NCBI GenBank assembly: GCA_905221605.1
Contig: CAJNDS010002384.1
Location: 1 to 64,000 of the forward strand
DNA from: Symbiodinium natans
Lineage: Eukaryota; Sar; Dinophyceae; Suessiales; Symbiodiniaceae
Length of the DNA: 64,000 nucleotides
Reading direction: 5' to 3'
The notes beneath the pieces are model-generated. The model was given only the letters and a program-made list of their open reading frames with translations, was not told the DNA's origin and did not search any database. Shown here piece after piece: positions 60,037 to 64,000 of this stretch (position 1 is the first letter of the stretch; each line of letters begins with the position of its first letter). The position numbers and the translations under genes were made by a program.

Positions 60037-60245
60037 AAGCCGGGAAGTCTGCAGGCAACACATGTGACCTCTAAAGTTCCTGTGAGCCGCACACCTCAAC
60101 AAATCTCGGGAGAACCTCAGGCAGCTGGGGGACAAGACCTGAACAGGATTGTCCTTCTCCTTGGAGTCGACCGTGAAGTGGAGCACGCGCGGCTCCGAAA
60201 CTGCGCCGCGGGCTGCTGGCCAGATCGGCGCGGACTTGGTGCAAG

Positions 60246-60395
60246 CTATTTGTGCGATCGACTCTTTAAATACTCTTTGAGTTGTTCTTGCAGGACCTTC
60301 AATTGCACATGGATCTCGGCTGTGGCTTTCTGTTGTTCTGCAGGGCAAGCGAATGGGAGATGAAAGTGAATGCGTTTTTTCAGCATGTTGGAGTA
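60246..60395 (-). CDS. Unrecognised exon with charged helix
   Basis: The minus strand reads MLKKRIHFHLPFACPAEQQK, ATAEIHVQLKVLQEQLKEYL and KSRSHK. The second half has heptad character of a short coiled coil. Confidence 0.5.
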   Translation of the reverse strand, partial: YSNMLKKRIHFHLPFACPAEQQKATAEIHVQLKVLQEQLKEYLKSRSHK

Positions 60396-60479
60396 ACAAC
60401 GAATGTGCCTCTGACCCCGCCAATCGCAGTTCTGCCGACCATTCAACGGACGTCCATCCCTCACTGTTGACGGTCGCTC

Positions 60480-60640
60480 ATATTCTCGTACGAGTATTTG
60501 GTGTTGTCGTAAGGAGGGATCAATGGATTCTGGAAAATCAGACACTCCAAAAACTCAGACACGGTGGCCGAATCGAAGGTCATTGGGAGCAGAAAGGGCC
60601 CCAGCTCATCCAATGGGAGACTTGAAAAGATCGGGTTCTC
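60480..60640 (-). CDS. Unrecognised exon
   Basis: The minus strand reads NPIFSSLPLDELGPFLLPMT, FDSATVSEFLECLIFQNPLI and PPYDNTKYSYENM. The coding signal is strong. It is in series with the 60.3 kb exon. Confidence 0.55.
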
Positions 60641-61219
60641 GGTCCTGACTCTGAATGCGGAGTGTCTGCCGCGAGGAAGGCACCCTTTTCCCGCGCCCCC
60701 TCCCCTTTGGCGCCGCTGGGCGGGGGGGGTTGTGTGTGAAGGTTGTGAAGGCACACACCAATGAGGCAGATACTCAGACACTCAGGCATGTCAGAAAAAG
60801 GCTTCCGGCAAGCGAGTCCGTGTCTGAATGTCTGCGTGCTCGAGCACGGCAACGCCACCACACACACCTTCAAGCACATAATTTGCAGGAAAGTCTCGTC
60901 GTTGGAGCAGAGACAGATTTTGCTCCAAACTCTCGCAGGTACCTTGTCAGATCAGCATGGCAAATGCAAAGCAATGTGGCGCCTCCTGTGTGGACACTCC
61001 CGGCCAGTGTAAGTTGGAGAACCCAAGTCAGAGAACACGACTACAGGCAGCACCCAGACAGACTTTCCGGAGCTCACTTTAAGAAGCCTGCATGGGTACT
61101 TGCAACACCCAAAGATGGTGCAACACATGTAGAGTCAGCAGAGTCGAAGATGAGGCAAAACCAACCCTGAGCACCTGCAAAATCCCACAAACAGTGCCGC
61201 ATTCTGCATGCCGAGGCTG

Positions 61220-61308
61220 CTTCATCTCTTGGAGCTTGTTGCCCACGAACGGATTGCGCGGCACGCGCAGGGTGTCCTGCCATCCCGGATTGCGGTGGCA
61301 TCCGTAGC
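61220..61308 (-). CDS. Duplicated gene copy 2: GYGCHRN exon
   Basis: From a CAG acceptor at 61309, the exon reads GYGCHRNPGWQDTLRVPRNP then FVGNKLQEM. It is the paralogue of the exon at 57.3-57.4 kb and starts in the same phase. Copies are about 3.9 kb apart. Confidence 0.75.
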
Positions 61309-61599
61309 CTGAGCTGAGATTGGGCCCGGCGTTGCTCTCTGCCAAAGCTGCCTTGCTCGAGATAGACTGCTACACCTGAGCTCGTTGCGTTTCCTGACTC
61401 AACTCGGCCCAGTTGCAGGACATTGCCCACCGACTGTTCTGCTCACGCTCCCGGTAGTCTGTGTCCAATGGAAGAAAATCATCCCGATATGTGGGCATGG
61501 ACGGTGGCCGGAAAGATGTCTTCAGACTGCTGTTAACGTCATAGTATGTGTATCCTGCGCAGGTAACAACATGCTCGGGGAAAGCTGCTCACTCATCTT

Positions 61600-61705
61600 A
61601 GGGCCCACACAAAGCACTCAGTCCTGCATGGTGCCACTTGAAGGGAAGATGGCGATGACCGTAATTCGCGCTGAAACCCCACTTGGTGTCGCCCATAGCT
61701 ATCTG
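61600..61705 (-). CDS. Duplicated gene copy 2: DTKWGF..NYGHR exon
   Basis: The minus strand reads MGDTKWGFSANYGHRHLPFK then WHHAG. It is the paralogue of the exon at 57.8-57.9 kb. The order of the two exons is the same in both copies. Confidence 0.75.
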
Positions 61706-61949
61706 TGGGCCGCCGAAGCACTAGACCTACCACACTGCCTTGAGAATGAAGTTGGTTGGGTCACATGAGACATGAGGCGTCGGCTTTTGCAGGCCGTGAA
61801 CGGTAGTGGGCGGACATGTCAGAACAAATGCGCCGACATCCACTGACCCAACTGCAGCTGGGCCACCCCTGTCCGCAATGGCAAGACCTCCACCTTTCTG
61901 AGGCGTGGTGAAGTCTATGGCTGGTGGGTAACACTTCTCGCCTGTGGAC

Positions 61950-62144
61950 TCGCTGTTGATTTACATCAAGTCTGCATGGTAGGAAAAAAGCAGAGCGGTT
62001 GCGTGCCGGCACTTGGTCGTCTAAACCCCACATATCGAGAGCACTCGCTGAGACTAGCACTCTTGCAACCCGATCCCGCTCTGACCTCAGTCTTGTGCAA
62101 GGGTGCGCGAAGACTGTTGCCAGTTTCGCAAGAAAGTTGAGCAT
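61950..62144 (-). CDS. Unrecognised exon upstream of duplicated copy 2
   Basis: The minus strand reads MLNFLAKLATVFAHPCTRLR, SERDRVARVLVSASALDMWG and LDDQVPARNRSAFFLPCRLD. The hydrophobic start could be a signal or targeting sequence if the ATG at 62142-62144 is real. Confidence 0.5.
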
Positions 62145-62519
62145 GCTGGACGAAACGGTTCACTAGGGGTGCTACTGCATCATGGGAAAACTGACCTGCA
62201 GCCGCAGACACCGTGTCGCACACGGTGCCAAAGGTGTTCGGTGCATGGGTATTCCACCTTCACCAACTTTATGTTGCGAAGCTGAGCAGCCAAGCCTTCA
62301 TCCCGACCGAGGGCTCATCCACGCCGCCCTGCAATTGTGAGACCTTGACAGGGCATGGGCTCTCAGGGACCAAGACTGAACCCTTATACTATGAATGTGT
62401 AAAGCGGCAACAAGTCGATCAGGTGGATCCCCAATGAATATCCAACATCTTTGTTGCTCTGTGCTCCTGCCTCTACAAGCTCCTGTTTGTACACATCGAA
62501 GCCATCTTGGATTCCTGCA

Positions 62520-62690
62520 GGTTTCTGCGGAGGGTTTTGATGCATGAACTACAATGCCAGCCGGCGGCATGCAACAAGTCGCGGCAGCCATGATGGGCGG
62601 ACCAAGGCCAATGCCAGCCGATGAATCCACCGGGTAGCCCTGCTCCGTAAAGGTCATCAGAACCTCAGGCAGAGCGGTGTCGCGCAAAGC
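62520..62690 (-). CDS. Unrecognised exon
   Basis: The minus strand reads DTALPEVLMTFTEQGYPVDS, SAGIGLGPPIMAAATCCMPP and AGIVVHASKP. The coding signal is good. No family is recognised. Confidence 0.5.
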
Positions 62691-62699
62691 CTTCCCTCG

Positions 62700-63465
62700 C
62701 CCCCTAGTCCTAATTTTTAATCAAAGGGGGGGATGTAACATCACTCAATGGGCATCTACACATCGAGTACTGCCGAGGGCCACGCCCAGGAGTCCTGCCC
62801 GGCTGGAAATCGACGAGGATTGTACACCTGCGTCTCATCCAAAGTGTTTACCTAGGATCGTCTGCTGGTGCTCATGCCCATCCCTGTTTTTTCTGCCACA
62901 TCGTAGTGTCGTAGCGGCTATGTCCGGGATGCGAATGCTACTGGAGTGCGGTTGGCACCTGAGCCTGGAAGCCATAGTGCTGACCTGCTAGAAGTGGTCC
63001 AAGCAGCACGATGCTCAAGCAGCTCCTGCAGTCATCTACAAGCATTCTATATGGCTGCTGAATGACTCAATTACACTTAAGCTACATCCTTTCCTGCTCT
63101 CCACCAAGCATGACCAGTTCCCTGGAAGAGGCAATGTTTGGAGGCCCGCCCCATCCTGGAGAAACTCAGGCTTTCAATCTTGGCAGCTGTGAATCGGCCA
63201 GTGTGGCTTCATGGACTATAAGGCATAACACAGCTGAGTGGCAGCGGCATAGTAGGCTGGTTGCAAATCCTGAGCCACGCGAAGCTCAGAACGCCGCGAC
63301 CCGCACAACTCAAACCTCGCATGATGTTGCTCGCCAAGAATCGGAGCAAATGCTAGTGGATGGCATGATGAAATTGTCCGGCATCTGCAGCAACAGCCTT
63401 CGGCATCCCAGAGCACTTCAACGTTTCAGTGGTTCTGTTTTCCCTCCACAAGCCTTAGCAAATTG
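62700..63465. other. No confident gene
   Basis: Frames on both strands are open for up to 134 codons (plus strand 63062-63466) but none has clear protein-like blocks. A short minus stretch ELRVAQDLQPAYYAAATQLC near 63.2 kb may be an exon. Confidence 0.3.
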
Positions 63466-63474
63466 ACCTCTACA

Positions 63475-63690
63475 AGTAGCTCTTCGCATGCTCAGCCTTC
63501 CAGCCCAAACACTTTGCTCCGGCGTGAAGAAAACCTGACATCTGTAGATTCTTCAAAGCTCGCAAAATGCTGGGGCCGTCAGCACATGTCAGTGCATGTG
63601 GTGGCCGTGTGATGCACCTGAAGCTCGTTGGACACAAGTGAGCCGTTGGCAGGTGAGGCAGCAAAGCCTTGAACTGCGGAGCTGATCCTA
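63475..63690 (-). CDS. Unrecognised exon
   Basis: The minus strand reads SAPQFKALLPHLPTAHLCPT, SFRCITRPPHALTCADGPSI and LRALKNLQMSGFLHAGAKCL. The gene continues beyond the window on the right or starts near 63.74 kb. Confidence 0.45.
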
Positions 63691-64000
63691 GTTGGCTTGT
63701 AACTGAAGAATCAAAGATAACAGCATTTGATAACATTTGCTCCTACGACCCGGCTCAACCTGATGACTTAAGGCTGCTCTGCACCCCGGGACTGTTGTAA
63801 AGCCCCTTGGGACTCGTGAGCCTAACGCAACCATCACATACCATCACGACACGTAGGTGGCTGCGACCAAGAAGCGGCTGGGCCGAATGGAGACTCGGGT
63901 TAGCAAGCCCAGCACAGACATTCCTGGCGCAAGTCTTCACTTACGAGCTTGTGGAAAAAGTCTTCTGGCGCTGCCAAGCTGAGGCATGCTGTGCTCGTGT

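Noticed and set aside
1-64000. Search for tRNA, rRNA, snRNA, CRISPR arrays, reverse transcriptase or transposase genes
   Set aside because: No T-loop with matching stems, no known rRNA or snRNA block, no spaced identical repeats and no RT (YxDD) or DDE signature was recognised by eye. A covariance-model and profile search could still find one.

Overview
The window looks like nuclear DNA of a dinoflagellate, most likely a Symbiodiniaceae/Suessiales-type genome. The signs are scattered degenerate TTTAGGG-type (telomere-like) arrays, very long homopolymer and dinucleotide tracts, small foldback repeats, and genes cut into many short exons. Several introns start with GC instead of GT, and their junctions read AG|G. 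The lineage is an inference; no organelle, rRNA, tRNA or spliced-leader gene was found. Splice sites were read by eye, so only the junctions stated explicitly are base-exact.

Every coding segment that I could support lies on the minus strand, so genes run from high to low coordinates. From the right end: 59.4-64 kb holds unrecognised exons and one copy (61.2-61.7 kb) of a gene whose second copy is at 57.2-57.9 kb. 48.8-57 kb holds unrecognised exons, including a coiled-coil protein at 48.8-49.3 kb. 39-45.6 kb holds further unrecognised exons between foldback elements. 35.4-37.6 kb contains a PX (phosphoinositide-binding) domain. 31.8-32.7 kb is an orphan gene. 28.7-29.7 kb contains a complete SH3 domain, and a second SH3 domain lies at 23.0-23.5 kb. 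20.5-22.8 kb and 16.3-19.6 kb hold unrecognised exons. A probable cold-shock-like exon is at 13.4-13.8 kb.

The best-supported gene occupies 2.9-10.9 kb, perhaps to 12.3 kb. It encodes a superfamily 1 RNA helicase of the ZNFX1 (NFX1-type zinc finger) family. Readable parts are an N-terminal FRLLRE motif, a Walker A motif split by a 107-bp GC-AG intron, the EEAAE Walker B motif, helicase motifs IV-VI and a C-terminal cysteine-rich segment. ZNFX1 relatives act in small-RNA inheritance (nematode) and in double-stranded RNA sensing (mammal); which role applies here is unknown.

The gaps between genes hold minisatellites (0.3-1.2 kb), inverted telomere-like arrays (14.2 and 28.1-28.4 kb), AT, CA and GT microsatellites, a 91-nt G tract at 30.4 kb, a TTGTCGCGG-rich cluster at 47 kb, a large hairpin at 58.4 kb, and a scattered set of palindromic elements, some sharing the core CCTTAATAGGGATTA. 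PX and SH3 domains on one strand could belong to one scaffold protein or to several genes; the sequence alone does not decide this.
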